A stretch of 64,000 nucleotides of DNA from Pseudodesulfovibrio tunisiensis (GCF_022809775.1 NZ_CP094380.1:2106001-2170000); one strand, 5' to 3'; shown: positions 17,135 to 26,782, counted from the first letter of the stretch. Program-made: numbers and translations. The notes: generated by a model not told the origin, from the letters alone.

Positions 17135-17395
17135 TCACTCTTTCCAGTTCCACCATTTCAGTTTTTCCGGTTCGTGCACTGTTTGCGAGGCATAGTACAC
17201 AGCGCATCGGAACACATAGAGTACGCATTTGTCGACATGTCTGCCTTCCAGTTCCTCAAGCCGCGCATACATGGCTTCGGGGTCCTGTCCGGCCAGTTCG
17301 CGGACGGAGCCGTATCCCAATCGCACGAGATCCCGGGCCAGACTTGGTCCGACTCCCGGAATCTCCTGCAATGCCTTTGATACGTCCCTGTCCAT
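17135..17395 (-). CDS. Helix-hairpin-helix protein (Cdd1-like)
   Basis: The 86-residue product begins MDRDVSKALQEIPGVGPSLA and continues RDLVRLGYGSVRELAGQDPEAMYARLEELEGRHVDKCVLYVFRCAVYYAS. The IPGVGPSLARDL stretch is a helix-hairpin-helix DNA-binding motif and the rest matches the small Cdd1/pathogenicity-locus type family, which often ends with a conserved Cys-rich YVFRCAVYYA helix. Its exact role is unknown. The start codon is one base after the hemC stop, so it is translated in the same operon. A longer frame upstream runs inside hemC and is rejected. Confidence 0.8.
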   Translation of the reverse strand: MDRDVSKALQEIPGVGPSLARDLVRLGYGSVRELAGQDPEAMYARLEELEGRHVDKCVLYVFRCAVYYASQTVHEPEKLKWWNWKE

Positions 17396-17396
17396 G

Positions 17397-18326
17397 TTAG
17401 GATTCGTTCTGGTACACCCTGTCGAGAATTTCCTTGCCGCCCGCGGCCAGCACCCTTTCGGCCAGAGACATGCCCAGATTCCAGGCTTCGTCCTGAGGCG
17501 CAGTCGCTTCCATGCGGATGGGGTTGGAGCCATCCACGTCGGCCACGAACCCGGTCAGGGTCACGGAATCGCCGTCCAGCACGGACCAGGCCGCAATGGG
17601 CACCTGACATCCGCCGTCCAGCCCGGTGAGAAAGCCGCGCTCGGCCAGCACCTGCACCTTGGTGGGCTGGTGATCCATGAACTGAAGCATTTCCACCAGT
17701 TCGGTGTTGCGCACGGCATATTCAATGCCCAGCGCGCCCTGAGCCACGGCCGGGAGAAAACGGGGTGGCGCCAGCTCCTGCATTCTGGGCGCGGATTCGC
17801 CCAGACGGGACAATCCGGCAGTCGCCAGAATGATGGCATCGTATTCGCCATCGAACAGTTTTTTCAGACGGGTATCCAGATTGCCACGCAGGGTCCTGAT
17901 TTCCAGATCAGGACGCAGGGCCGCTATCTGGGACTGGCGACGCAGGCTGCTGGTGCCGACCACCGCGCCCTCGGGCAGTTCGTCCAGACCGTCGTATTTG
18001 ACGGACAGCAGGGTATCGGTCAGTTCGGCGCGCTCGGGAATGATCCCCACTTCCAGCCCTTCGGGCAGTTCTGTGGGCACGTCCTTCATGGAATGCACCG
18101 CGATATGCGCGCGGCCGTCCAGCAGGGCTTCCTCGATCTCCTTGACGAACAATCCCTTGCCCCCGACCTTGGCCAGAGGCACGTCCAGAATCTTGTCGCC
18201 CTTGGTCTTGATGCGAAGCAGTTCCACGTCCAGACCGGGATACTGCTGCTGGAGCCTTTCCTTCACATGTTCAGCCTGCCACAGGGCGAGGCGGCTGCCC
18301 CGCGTGGCAATAACGATTTTATCCAT
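17397..18326 (-). CDS. hemC: Porphobilinogen deaminase (hydroxymethylbilane synthase)
   Basis: The 309-residue enzyme joins four porphobilinogens into hydroxymethylbilane for haem, sirohaem and cobalamin synthesis. Visible marks are [20 protein letters not shown], the phosphate/propionate-binding arginines in [31 protein letters not shown], and the dipyrromethane-cofactor Cys in [15 protein letters not shown] 18326 is chosen because AAGG lies eight bases upstream and longer starts would overlap fmdB. It is cotranscribed with the helix-hairpin-helix gene downstream. Confidence 0.96.
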   Translation of the reverse strand: MDKIVIATRGSRLALWQAEHVKERLQQQYPGLDVELLRIKTKGDKILDVPLAKVGGKGLFVKEIEEALLDGRAHIAVHSMKDVPTELPEGLEVGIIPERAELTDTLLSVKYDGLDELPEGAVVGTSSLRRQSQIAALRPDLEIRTLRGNLDTRLKKLFDGEYDAIILATAGLSRLGESAPRMQELAPPRFLPAVAQGALGIEYAVRNTELVEMLQFMDHQPTKVQVLAERGFLTGLDGGCQVPIAAWSVLDGDSVTLTGFVADVDGSNPIRMEATAPQDEAWNLGMSLAERVLAAGGKEILDRVYQNES

Positions 18327-18382
18327 GATCATCGCCTTGAAAGTCTGAGGTTGCGCGGGCGTGCCGCGTTCCGGGCGGAAAA

Positions 18383-18643
18383 TCAGCTGCCGCAACTGGA
18401 GCAGTTGCCGCCGGAGCACCCGGCGCAGCCCGAACCGATGCCCCGATACTGGGGCTGGCTCGCGCCGGAATCTCCGCCGTCACCGGCAGGAGCGCCGGAG
18501 GCCACACGGGCGCGGCAGGCGGAAATGAGTTTTCCCGTATCCCCGGAGCCGCACTGCGGACACATGGGACATTCATCCGTGGAAAAGACCAGTTCCTCGA
18601 ACTGATGGCCGCACTTCTTGCAGGAATATTCGTAGATGGGCAT
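18383..18643 (-). CDS. FmdB family zinc-ribbon protein
   Basis: The 86-residue protein starts [20 protein letters not shown] and has a second pair CPMCPQCG, the FmdB/CxxC zinc-ribbon pattern. A low-complexity Gly/Ser/Cys tail ([15 protein letters not shown]) follows, which is common in members from sulfate reducers. FmdB proteins were named for regulation of formamidase genes, but most are uncharacterised. It precedes hemC on the same strand by 56 bases and may share its transcript. Confidence 0.92.
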   Translation of the reverse strand: MPIYEYSCKKCGHQFEELVFSTDECPMCPQCGSGDTGKLISACRARVASGAPAGDGGDSGASQPQYRGIGSGCAGCSGGNCSSCGS

Positions 18644-18895
18644 TGAGAACTCCCGAAATAAGGACTTCCGTCGCGTAAAAGGCGCGGCGGAACCCGTTCA
18701 TTATCGAAAAAGCCCGCCACTGGCAACGATGCCCGGGCCGGAATGGAAAGGTAATGCCTGTTCCGTGAAAGTCCACCCTTTCCCCCTCCCGGCGGCCCGG
18801 GCAAAGGTTATACTGGAACTTGAAAACAACTTTCCCTATTTTGTTGTCCGGGAGCCGGGACAATCCCGCTTCCCCAAACACCGACGGCGGCAGGC

Positions 18896-19921
18896 ATGGT
18901 GGAACTGGACAGTGGCTTCGCAGGCATGATCGATCCCGAGGAACCCGGGGGATGCTCCGGGCTGGACAACCCGGACGAGCCATTGCGCTGCGTGTTTTCC
19001 ACCACCCGGGAGATGAAGGTGGGCACCGGCACCACGGCCCGGAAGCAGGTCACCAAGACGCTCTGGTACATCATCCAGCACGGGGAGGACGAATTCGAGG
19101 TCCGGAAGGTCAACCCCCATTTCGTGCCCGTGGGCGACCCCGAATACATCACGCGCGAAGACCTGTTCGCGGAATACGTGCCCGAGGTGGAAATCCACAA
19201 CGCCAAGGTGGAGCCGGCCATGATCGCCATGCGCAGAAATCTGGCCAAGGGGGAAAAGAACCGCAAGGACCACAAGCCCCTGAGCGCGGAAATGGAGTTC
19301 GACAAGGTGCTGGACGTGGACGAACGCAACGTGCGCGCCATCTTCGGACTCGGCCTGCTCTATCTGGAACGCGGCGACCGGCCCAAGGCGAAACGCCTCT
19401 TCGAGCAGCTCGTGGCCATCGAGGCCGCCTTCACGCTGGAGCACAAGCATCTGTTCAACGAATTCGGCATTGCCCTGCGCAAGAACGACATGGCCAACGA
19501 GGCCGTGAAATACTATTCCCGAGCCGTGGAATTCGCGGACAACGACGAGAATCTGTTCTACAATCTGGCCCGCGCCTTCTACGACAAGGACGACTGGGAC
19601 AACTGCCTGGAATTCACGGCCCGCAGTCTGGACCTGAACCCGCGTCTCGACGAATCCGCGCAGATGTGCCGGTTCATCGTACGCATGGCCGGGGATGACG
19701 CGCTCCGGGAAAAACGGGGCAAGCCCCCGGTGCCCGAGGACGTGTCGGACCGGGCGCGCAAGCTGGCCGCCACCCTGCCCGGCGAAACCGGCGGCGAAGT
19801 GGAGATCGGCGCGGACATGAGCGTGGAGATCAGTACGACAACAGGCGAGGAAATCACTCCCGAAGGGTACAGCAGACGCGGCGGAGCCGACCCCAGCAAA
19901 CTGGACGATCCCGTTTCATGA
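18896..19921 (+). CDS. TPR-repeat protein with a paralogous N-terminal domain
   Basis: The 341-residue soluble protein has an N-terminal domain (about residues 28-110: CVFSTTREMKVGTGTTARKQ, DEFEVRKVNPHFVPVG) and then three or more TPR-like helix pairs (about 130-265: MEFDKVLDVDERNVRAIFGLG, AVKYYSRAVEFADNDENLFYNLARAFYDKDDWDNCLEF). The C-terminal 70 residues are acidic and low in structure. A clear paralogue lies at 54283-55017, sharing both the N-terminal domain and the TPRs. In sulfate reducers such proteins are common but uncharacterised. The stop overlaps the next start (ATGA), so the two are cotranscribed. The ribosome-binding site is weak. Confidence 0.78.
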   Translation: MVELDSGFAGMIDPEEPGGCSGLDNPDEPLRCVFSTTREMKVGTGTTARKQVTKTLWYIIQHGEDEFEVRKVNPHFVPVGDPEYITREDLFAEYVPEVEIHNAKVEPAMIAMRRNLAKGEKNRKDHKPLSAEMEFDKVLDVDERNVRAIFGLGLLYLERGDRPKAKRLFEQLVAIEAAFTLEHKHLFNEFGIALRKNDMANEAVKYYSRAVEFADNDENLFYNLARAFYDKDDWDNCLEFTARSLDLNPRLDESAQMCRFIVRMAGDDALREKRGKPPVPEDVSDRARKLAATLPGETGGEVEIGADMSVEISTTTGEEITPEGYSRRGGADPSKLDDPVS

Positions 19922-20520
19922 ATCAGACGGAGGCAAAGCGGCTGGAAGTGGCGGTGTTCGGAGAACTGTACACCGTGGGCGCGATCCGCATGGACAAGGT
20001 CACGGCCAGAAAGGCTCTGGAAGTCTATGGCAGGCAGCAGTGGAATGCCCTGGCCCGGGACATTGCCATCGGCAGGACCGGCAACGGCACTGCGGCAAAG
20101 GTCTCCCATACTCTGGGCCGCCCCGTGAAATGCGCCTACCGCTGCACCGGGATCCTCATGCAGAGCCGCCGTTTCGGCATGGAAACCTTCTGGGGGGGCT
20201 TGGAGCAGGTTTGTACAGAAATCGGATCGAAATTCTCGCGAATCCGGCCGGAAAACCTGCCCGGCGGCAACGCCCGGGACATCGTGGCCGTGTTCCGGGA
20301 GCGTTCCGAAGGCTCCCTGTTCTTCCGCTGGTCCGTGGCGGAATTCGACTGTGCCCGGCTCGGTCTGATCCACCACGACGTGAGTCCGCTTCTGGACCAC
20401 AAGCGCCCCTTCGAGCTGGTCCGGTCCGTGGCCTGCATGGGCGGGGACCTCGTGCGCCGCGAGATCGATGCGACCGCTCCATGGACTCCCATGAAGCACG
20501 TCTTTCACGTTCTGGACTGA
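19918..20520 (+). CDS. Unknown protein translationally coupled to the TPR protein
   Basis: A 200-residue soluble protein that I do not recognise. It has no membrane segment, an N-terminal region TEAKRLEVAVFGELYTVGAIRMDKVTARKALEVYGRQQWNALARD cut by no obvious domain boundary, and cysteines in CAYRCTGILM, VCTEIG, DCARLG and VACMGG. The start overlaps the TPR-protein stop by four bases, so the two proteins are made together. Codon use resembles the neighbours. It may be a partner of the TPR protein; no reaction is claimed. Confidence 0.6.
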   Translation: MNQTEAKRLEVAVFGELYTVGAIRMDKVTARKALEVYGRQQWNALARDIAIGRTGNGTAAKVSHTLGRPVKCAYRCTGILMQSRRFGMETFWGGLEQVCTEIGSKFSRIRPENLPGGNARDIVAVFRERSEGSLFFRWSVAEFDCARLGLIHHDVSPLLDHKRPFELVRSVACMGGDLVRREIDATAPWTPMKHVFHVLD

Positions 20521-20620
20521 CCCCGGCCCCGGGTTTGCGGCCCGGCCCGATGTATGGCATGAAATTCCCGATCCGGCACAGCCCGGCCCTCTTCCCAATC
20601 CCGACAGCAAAGGACACGCC

Positions 20621-21499
20621 ATGAGCAGAAGAATCGGATGGATCGGCACCGGCGTCATGGGCAGGTCGATGTGCCTGCACCTGATCAGGGCAGGACACGA
20701 GGCCTACGTATTCAACCGGACCCGCGCCAAGGCCGCGGACCTCGAAGCCGCGGGCGCAACATGGTGCAACTCGCCCGGCGAAGTGGCCCGCAACGCGGAC
20801 GTGATATTCACCATCGTGGGCTATCCCTCGGACGTGGAACAGACCATCCTCGGCCCGGATGGGGTGCTGGCGAACGCGGCCCCGGGCAAGACCGTGGTGG
20901 ACATGACCACGTCGGAACCGGCTCTGGCAGTGCGCATCCACGAACAGGCATCGGCAGGCGGCGTGGCCGCTCTGGACGCGCCGGTCTCGGGCGGCGATCT
21001 GGGAGCGCGCAACGGCACGCTGGCCATCATGGTCGGCGGGGAACAGGCGCACTTCGACGCGGTCCTCGACCTGTTCGAAATCATGGGCGACAACATCCGG
21101 CTCATGGGAGGCCCCGGCGCTGGGCAGCACACCAAGATGAGCAACCAGATCCTGATCGCCGGGACCATGATCGGCGTGGTGGAATCCCTGCTCTACGCGC
21201 ACAACGCAGGCATGGGCATGGACGAGGTCATCGACGTGATCGGCTCGGGCGCGGCCGGTTCCTGGTCCATCAACAACCTCGGTCGGCGCATTGCCGCAAA
21301 CGATTTCGATCCCGGCTTCTTCATCAAGCATTTCGTCAAGGACATGGGCATCGCCCTTGACGAGGCCCGGCGCATGAACCTGTCCCTGCCCGGACTGGCT
21401 CTGGTCAACCAGTTCTACGTGGCAGCCATGTCCATGGGGCTGGAGGACCTCGGCACGCAGGCCCTGTACACGGTGCTGGAACGCCTCAACAGCCGATAG
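20621..21499 (+). CDS. NAD(P)-dependent beta-hydroxyacid dehydrogenase
   Basis: The 292-residue enzyme belongs to the 3-hydroxyisobutyrate / 2-hydroxy-3-oxopropionate reductase family. The dinucleotide-binding GWIGTGVMGRSM is at residues 5-16, the substrate motif DAPVSGGDLGARNGTL around 119-134, and the catalytic lysine in GAGQHTKMSNQ near 170. It reduces or oxidises a beta-hydroxy acid such as tartronate semialdehyde, succinic semialdehyde or 3-hydroxyisobutyrate; family members cannot be separated by eye. No matching catabolic genes are adjacent. It may be a stand-alone semialdehyde-detoxifying enzyme. Confidence 0.9.
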   Translation: MSRRIGWIGTGVMGRSMCLHLIRAGHEAYVFNRTRAKAADLEAAGATWCNSPGEVARNADVIFTIVGYPSDVEQTILGPDGVLANAAPGKTVVDMTTSEPALAVRIHEQASAGGVAALDAPVSGGDLGARNGTLAIMVGGEQAHFDAVLDLFEIMGDNIRLMGGPGAGQHTKMSNQILIAGTMIGVVESLLYAHNAGMGMDEVIDVIGSGAAGSWSINNLGRRIAANDFDPGFFIKHFVKDMGIALDEARRMNLSLPGLALVNQFYVAAMSMGLEDLGTQALYTVLERLNSR

Positions 21500-21591
21500 G
21501 GTCCGGATTTCGCGGATTCGCCCGGCTCCATTTACTCCCGGGCGAATCCCCGGTATCATGCCGCCCCAGACCAAGTCATTCCGGAGGTTTC

Positions 21592-22089
21592 ATGTACGCG
21601 CTGCGCCCCCTGATTCTGCTTTTCCCCCTGCTTCTCGCCGCCTGCGGCGGGTATTCCTTTGGCGGGGGCGACTATTCCGTGCTTCCGGAAGAATATCGAA
21701 AAATGGCCATCGCCGAAGTCAGCAACCCGACCATGTACTCCTGGATGGAACCCCGCCTGCGCTCGCTATTCCGGGATGAACTCACCCGACGCGATCTGGT
21801 GACATGGGTTGATGATCGGGCCCGCGCGGACGCGCTCATGACCATCAACGTGATCAGATTCTACCGGCCCGATGAAGTCACCGGCGCGGAAGACGAAACC
21901 CTGCGCTCCAGCGCCAACATCGAGATGCAGGTGGTGATCAGATCCGCCCGCGACGGCTCGGTGCTGTGGAACTCGGGCAATGTTGCCCAGAGCTGGCCCT
22001 TCTTCGAGGGGGAACAGGACCAGGCCGACCAAACCGTTACCGAACTCGCGGTCCGCAAGATCGCGGACAGGATGTCCCAGAACTACTAG
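21592..22089 (+). CDS. lptE: LPS-assembly lipoprotein LptE
   Basis: The 165-residue protein carries a lipoprotein signal (LLFPLLLAACGGYSFGG, lipobox LAAC at Cys19) and then the LptE-like GGYSF start typical of the family, followed by a beta-sheet domain (RADALMTINVIRFYRPDEV, SSANIEMQVVIRSARDGSVLW). LptE plugs the LptD barrel that inserts lipopolysaccharide into the outer membrane. It is directly followed by holA (2 bases), the conserved lptE-holA order, which raises confidence despite low sequence conservation. Confidence 0.83.
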   Translation: MYALRPLILLFPLLLAACGGYSFGGGDYSVLPEEYRKMAIAEVSNPTMYSWMEPRLRSLFRDELTRRDLVTWVDDRARADALMTINVIRFYRPDEVTGAEDETLRSSANIEMQVVIRSARDGSVLWNSGNVAQSWPFFEGEQDQADQTVTELAVRKIADRMSQNY

Positions 22090-22091
22090 GC

Positions 22092-23081
22092 ATGGAACGA
22101 CCCAAATATCTCTTTCTCATCTGTCCGGACCCGGAACTGCTCAAGTCCCGGATCAGCGAAGCGCTCAAGGCCACAGGCCGCCGAGGCTGGAAAAAACGCG
22201 TGTTCTGGGGTGACGACGATGATCCGTTGCCGCAGGCGTTCTGGACCGACCTGACCATCAAGAGCCTGTTCCCGGAACCCAAGGCCCTGATCGTGCGGCG
22301 AGCCCACACGCTCAAGGCCGAACATTGGGACAAGCTCGATGCGGCGGTGCGGGGTGTTTCCCCGGAAATATTCCCGTTCTTCTGTCTGGAAGGCACGTGG
22401 AAGGGCAAAAAGGCTCCGGTTCCGGCCACGCTTTCCCGCAGAAATTTCTACAAGAAGGCGGCACAAGCCAAATGGACATGGGAATCCGCAGGTCTGGACC
22501 AGCGTTCCATGTCCCGATTCGTTGCGGAATGGGCGGCCAATGCCGGGCTGGACATGGAGCCGGGCGTGGATCGCGCTCTGGCCGAAGCCCTGCCCAAAGA
22601 CGCGGTGGCCGCACGGCTGGAGCTGGACAAGCTGGAGCTGGCCGCAGGTGATGCGCATCGCGTGCAACGGGAGCATGTGGAGCTGGTGGCCCCGTGCGGG
22701 GAAATGGAATTCTTCGATCTCATGGATGCGCTGGGCAAACGCGGCGCCGAGGCCGCAGTCTGGAAGCGCGTGCTGGAGGATCACTTCAAGAGCGCCAAGG
22801 ACCGCATGCTCTTCAACCTGATCGGGTATCTGGCCAGTCAGGCGCGCATGTACTGGATGCTCATGAACGGCGAGGAGGGCAAGGTCAAGGCGCACCCCTA
22901 CGTCAAGAAACTCAAGACCCCGGTAGCCCGGCGGCTGGGCAAGGCGGGCATCGCCAGAATGATCGATCTGGCGCTGGACGCGGAAATGAGCATCAAGACC
23001 GGAGCACGCGCCGAGGAAGAGGTTCTCGATTTTCTGGTGGCCGGACTGGTGGACCTGTTCCAGCCCGGACGCGCCCGCTGA
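22092..23081 (+). CDS. holA: DNA polymerase III delta subunit
   Basis: The 329-residue protein is the clamp-loader delta subunit, which opens the beta clamp. It is diverged: no full AAA+ Walker motif is present (as expected for delta), but the FWTDLTIKSLFPEPKALIVRRAHTL region, the central PALSRRNFYKKA-like basic patch and the C-terminal MLFNLIGYLASQARMYWML helix fit the family. The start ATG 22092 is 2 bases after the lptE stop; upstream starts are inside lptE. Assignment depends partly on the lptE-holA order. Confidence 0.82.
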   Translation: MERPKYLFLICPDPELLKSRISEALKATGRRGWKKRVFWGDDDDPLPQAFWTDLTIKSLFPEPKALIVRRAHTLKAEHWDKLDAAVRGVSPEIFPFFCLEGTWKGKKAPVPATLSRRNFYKKAAQAKWTWESAGLDQRSMSRFVAEWAANAGLDMEPGVDRALAEALPKDAVAARLELDKLELAAGDAHRVQREHVELVAPCGEMEFFDLMDALGKRGAEAAVWKRVLEDHFKSAKDRMLFNLIGYLASQARMYWMLMNGEEGKVKAHPYVKKLKTPVARRLGKAGIARMIDLALDAEMSIKTGARAEEEVLDFLVAGLVDLFQPGRAR

Positions 23082-23129
23082 CGGTTATAAATTGGCAGGT
23101 ATACTTCTTCTTCCCTTGACGGACCGGGT

Positions 23130-23813
23130 ATGACGGATACGAACGCGCCACACTATGCCGGACATCGCGCGCGGCTCAGGGAACGCCTGACCCGGGACAG
23201 CGTTTCCCTGGCCGACTACGAGCTGCTGGAGCTCGTGCTGGCCTCGGTGCTGCCCCGCAGGGATACAAAGCCGCTGGCCAAGGAACTGGTGCAGCGATTC
23301 GGCTCCCTTGGCGGTGCGCTCAGAGCCGACCCGAACAAGCTGGCGGACGTGAATGGCGTGGGCCCGGGCGTACAGGCCCACTGGCGGCTGCTTCAGGAGG
23401 TGTTCGCCCGTCTGGCCGAGGAACCCGCCCTGACCCGGGACGTATTGTGCGACCCGGACCTCGTGGCCGAGGCAGCCAAGGCTCGCATCGGTTCCAAGGG
23501 CATCGAGGAATTCTGGGCCGCGTTTCTGGACAACAAGAACCGGGTCATTGCGTGGGAACGCATGAACCGGGGAACCGTAGGCGAAACACCGGTATATCCG
23601 CGCGAAATCATGGCCCGCGCCCTGCGGCTGGAGGCAGCCGGGGTGATTCTGGCCCACAACCACCCGGGCGGGGACCCGCACCCTTCGGCCGAGGACATCG
23701 AACTGACGCGGCGCATCGTGCGGGCCGGACAGGAACTCGGAGTGCGCGTGCTGGACCATCTGGTGGTCACGGACTGCGAACACTACAGTTTTCACGATCA
23801 CGGACGGCTGTAA
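23130..23813 (+). CDS. radC: RadC family JAMM-domain protein
   Basis: The 227-residue protein has the RadC layout: an N-terminal helix-hairpin-helix region ([49 protein letters not shown]) and a C-terminal MPN+/JAMM metalloprotease-like domain. The metal motif is [14 protein letters not shown], with the upstream glutamate in [15 protein letters not shown]. Despite the old name, a DNA-repair role is unproven; the domain predicts a zinc hydrolase acting on peptides or isopeptides. It is close to holA but has its own upstream gap. Confidence 0.92.
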   Translation: MTDTNAPHYAGHRARLRERLTRDSVSLADYELLELVLASVLPRRDTKPLAKELVQRFGSLGGALRADPNKLADVNGVGPGVQAHWRLLQEVFARLAEEPALTRDVLCDPDLVAEAAKARIGSKGIEEFWAAFLDNKNRVIAWERMNRGTVGETPVYPREIMARALRLEAAGVILAHNHPGGDPHPSAEDIELTRRIVRAGQELGVRVLDHLVVTDCEHYSFHDHGRL

Positions 23814-23835
23814 CAGCCCACGAACCGGAGACGGC

Positions 23836-24109
23836 ATGAAACAGGTACGGGCCATCATTCGCGGCAAGGTGCAGGGCGTCTGGTTCCGGGGCTGGACCCG
23901 GGACACGGCGCGCGAACTCGGCCTGCGCGGCTGGGTGCGCAACCTGCCCGACGGTGCCGTGGAAGCCGTGGCTCCTGGGAAAGCCGGACTCCCTCGGCCT
24001 GTTTCTGGAGCGGTTGCACAACGGCCCGCCTCTGGCGCGCGTTTTCGAGGTCGAAACCCGATGGGAGGAACCGGATTCCGATTCGGACACCTTCCAAATA
24101 CGAAGGTAG
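23836..24109 (+). pseudogene. acyP: Acylphosphatase, broken by a +1 frameshift
   Basis: The first 46 codons encode a normal acylphosphatase start ([20 protein letters not shown] with the catalytic Arg and [15 protein letters not shown]). At about 23973-23975 the frame moves by +1. The second half then continues in another frame as [20 protein letters not shown] and [19 protein letters not shown], a typical acylphosphatase C-terminus, ending at TAG 24107-24109. Without the shift the product would be about 90 residues, the family length. Acylphosphatases hydrolyse acyl phosphates and are dispensable. This is either a real recent pseudogene or one extra base in the sequence (for example in GGCTCCTGGG). 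Confidence 0.88.
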
Positions 24110-24200
24110 GGATTTTCCATTCCCCCCTTGCCAAGTTCGCCAACGGCATTATTTTTTCTAACTTGATACAAAAAAGACACTTTTCATAAAGGATATAGCG

Positions 24201-26711
24201 TTGAGCAAAAAGAAAAAGAAATCCCCGGTCAAGCCGTTGCGCATGAAGCGGAAGCCCTCCGCGAAAAAGACGCAGCCGGAAGAGCCGAAACTCACGCGCT
24301 CCGAACGGGAACTCGACCTGATCGAAGCCCTGACCGGAGCTGCGGGCATGCCCCCGGTATTCGGGGATGCCGAGGACGGTCCCGGCCATCCGGCCATGGA
24401 CATCCCCCCGGTGCTGCCCGTACTGGCCGTGCGCGACATCGTGGTATTCAACTACATGATCCTGCCCCTGTTCGTGGGCCGGGAAAAATCCGTGCAGGCC
24501 GTGGACGCGGCCCTTTCCGGCGATCGCTACATCCTGATCCTCACCCAGAAGGACGATGCCGTGGACGATCCCGGTCCGGACGATCTCCACGCCGTGGGCA
24601 CCGTGGGCATGATCATGCGCATGCTCAAGATGCCGGACGGACGGCTCAAGATTCTGGTTCAGGGACTGGCCCGCGCCCGGGTGGAACGGTTCACGTCCGA
24701 AGACCCCTTCCATATCGCGGAAATCGAACCGCTCATGGAAAAGGAAGCCGGAGAACTTTCCCCGGAGCAGGAAGCCCTTGTCCGCTCCTCCCGCGAACAG
24801 AGCGAACGCATCCTGACCCTGCGCGGCATTTCCTCGCAGGACATCATGAGTGTGCTCAACAACGTGAACGATCCCGGCAGGCTGGCCGACCTCATTGCCT
24901 CGAACCTGCGCATGAAGGTGGACGCGGCCCAACGGATTCTGGAATGCCACGAACCCATCAAGCGGCTCGAACTCGTGAACGACCAGCTTCTCAAGGAAGT
25001 GGAAGTCGCGTCCATGCAGCACAAGATTCAGGCCTCGGCCAAGGAAGGCATGGACAAGGCCCAGCGGGACTTCTTTCTGCGCGAACAGCTCAAGGCCATC
25101 AAGCGCGAACTCGGCGACGAGGCCGACGAGAGCGAGGAGTTCGAACAGTTCCGCAAGGCCATTGAAAAGGCAGGCATGCCCAAGGACGTGATGAAGGAGG
25201 CCTTCAAGCAGCTCAAGCGGCTGGAGGCCATGCACGCCGAATCGTCCGAAGCCACGGTCATCCGCACCTATCTGGACTGGATGACCGAACTGCCGTGGAA
25301 GAAACTTTCCCGCGACCGTCTGGACATCAAAAAGGCGGAAACCATCCTCAACGAGGACCACTACGATCTGGAAAAGGTCAAGGAACGCATTCTGGAATAC
25401 CTGAGCGTGCGCAAGCTGAACGCGAAGATGAAGGGCCCGATTCTCTGCTTTGTCGGCCCTCCGGGCGTGGGCAAGACCTCACTCGGCCGCTCCATCGCGC
25501 GCAGCCTCGGCCGCAAGTTCCACCGCATGTCCCTCGGCGGCATGCGCGACGAAGCCGAAATCCGGGGCCATCGCCGGACCTACATCGGGTCCATGCCCGG
25601 CCGCATCATTCAGGCCATCAAGCAGTGCGGCACGCGCAACCCCGTGATCATGCTCGACGAGATCGACAAGCTCGGCTCGGACTTCCGGGGCGATCCGTCC
25701 TCGGCCCTGCTCGAAGTGCTCGACCCGGAACAGAACAACACGTTCACCGACCATTACCTGAACGTGCCGTTCGACCTGTCCAAGGCCATGTTCATCTGCA
25801 CGGCCAACATGCTCGACTCCATTCCCGGCCCGCTTCTGGACCGCATGGAAGTCATCCGCATCCCCGGATACACCGAGCAGGAAAAGGTCGTGATCACGGA
25901 ACGCTACGTGATTCCGCGCCAGCTCGAGGAAAACGGGCTCAAGCCCGGCGAGCTGGAAATCCCGTCCGATCTGGTGGCGCGCATCGTGCGCGAATACACC
26001 CGCGAGGCCGGGCTGCGCAATCTGGAACGCGAAATCGGCAAGGTCTGCCGCAAGATGGCGCGCAAGAAGGCCGAAGGCGAAAAGGGCCCGTTCTCCGTGA
26101 CCGCGGACAGCCTGGACAAGCTGCTGGGACCGCCGATCTTTCTGGACGACGAAAAGGAAACCGTCCTGCCTGCCGGCGTTGCCGTGGGGCTTGCATGGAC
26201 CCCGGTGGGCGGCGAGACCCTGCATGTGGAAGTGACCACCATGCCGGGCAAGGGCAAGCTCATCCTCACGGGCAAGCTCGGCGACGTGATGAAGGAATCA
26301 GCGCAGGCCGCCCTGTCCATTGCCCGGGCCAAGGCCGACAAGTACGGCATCGACCCCGACTTTTCGGAAAAGCACGACATCCACATCCACGTTCCGGCCG
26401 GAGCCACACCCAAGGACGGCCCGTCCGCCGGCGTCACTCTGGTCACGGCCCTGATATCGTCCCTGACCGGCACGCCCATCAGTCCGGACGTGGCCATGAC
26501 CGGCGAAATCAGCCTGCGCGGACGCGTCCTGCCGGTTGGCGGCATCAAGGAAAAAATCCTTGCCGCCGTATCCCGGGGCATGAAGCGCGTGCTCATCCCG
26601 GCCCAGAACAGGAAGGACCTCGCCGAGGTTCCCGAGGAACTGCTCAAGAAAATCACCATCGAAACCATCGAAAAGGTGGAAGAGGTCTGGCCTCTGGCCA
26701 CGGCCAAATAG
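24201..26711 (+). CDS. lon: ATP-dependent Lon protease
   Basis: The 836-residue cytoplasmic protease degrades damaged and regulatory proteins. An extra basic start (SKKKKKSPVKPLRMKRKPSA) is followed by the LonN domain (VLPVLAVRDIVVFNYMILPL), a coiled coil, AAA+ with Walker A in FVGPPGVGKTSLGR (about 418-426) and Walker B VIMLDEIDKLG, and the peptidase domain with the catalytic Ser in PKDGPSAGVTL (about 742) and Lys in VGGIKEKIL (about 785). The start is TTG, seven bases behind AAAGGA; no earlier or later ATG fits the domain start as well. Confidence 0.97.
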   Translation: MSKKKKKSPVKPLRMKRKPSAKKTQPEEPKLTRSERELDLIEALTGAAGMPPVFGDAEDGPGHPAMDIPPVLPVLAVRDIVVFNYMILPLFVGREKSVQAVDAALSGDRYILILTQKDDAVDDPGPDDLHAVGTVGMIMRMLKMPDGRLKILVQGLARARVERFTSEDPFHIAEIEPLMEKEAGELSPEQEALVRSSREQSERILTLRGISSQDIMSVLNNVNDPGRLADLIASNLRMKVDAAQRILECHEPIKRLELVNDQLLKEVEVASMQHKIQASAKEGMDKAQRDFFLREQLKAIKRELGDEADESEEFEQFRKAIEKAGMPKDVMKEAFKQLKRLEAMHAESSEATVIRTYLDWMTELPWKKLSRDRLDIKKAETILNEDHYDLEKVKERILEYLSVRKLNAKMKGPILCFVGPPGVGKTSLGRSIARSLGRKFHRMSLGGMRDEAEIRGHRRTYIGSMPGRIIQAIKQCGTRNPVIMLDEIDKLGSDFRGDPSSALLEVLDPEQNNTFTDHYLNVPFDLSKAMFICTANMLDSIPGPLLDRMEVIRIPGYTEQEKVVITERYVIPRQLEENGLKPGELEIPSDLVARIVREYTREAGLRNLEREIGKVCRKMARKKAEGEKGPFSVTADSLDKLLGPPIFLDDEKETVLPAGVAVGLAWTPVGGETLHVEVTTMPGKGKLILTGKLGDVMKESAQAALSIARAKADKYGIDPDFSEKHDIHIHVPAGATPKDGPSAGVTLVTALISSLTGTPISPDVAMTGEISLRGRVLPVGGIKEKILAAVSRGMKRVLIPAQNRKDLAEVPEELLKKITIETIEKVEEVWPLATAK

Positions 26712-26728
26712 TTCGACCGAAACAATTG

Positions 26729-26767
26729 AAAGCCCGCCTTCCTCAACCGGAAAGCGGGCTTTTTTTA
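26729..26767. terminator. Bidirectional terminator between lon and the convergent P-type ATPase
   Basis: AAAGCCCGC and GCGGGCTTT pair around TTCCTCAACCGGAAA. A T-run follows on the plus strand and the mirror A-run precedes, so it can serve both convergent genes. Confidence 0.9.
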
Positions 26768-26782
26768 CACCTTGAACAATAC

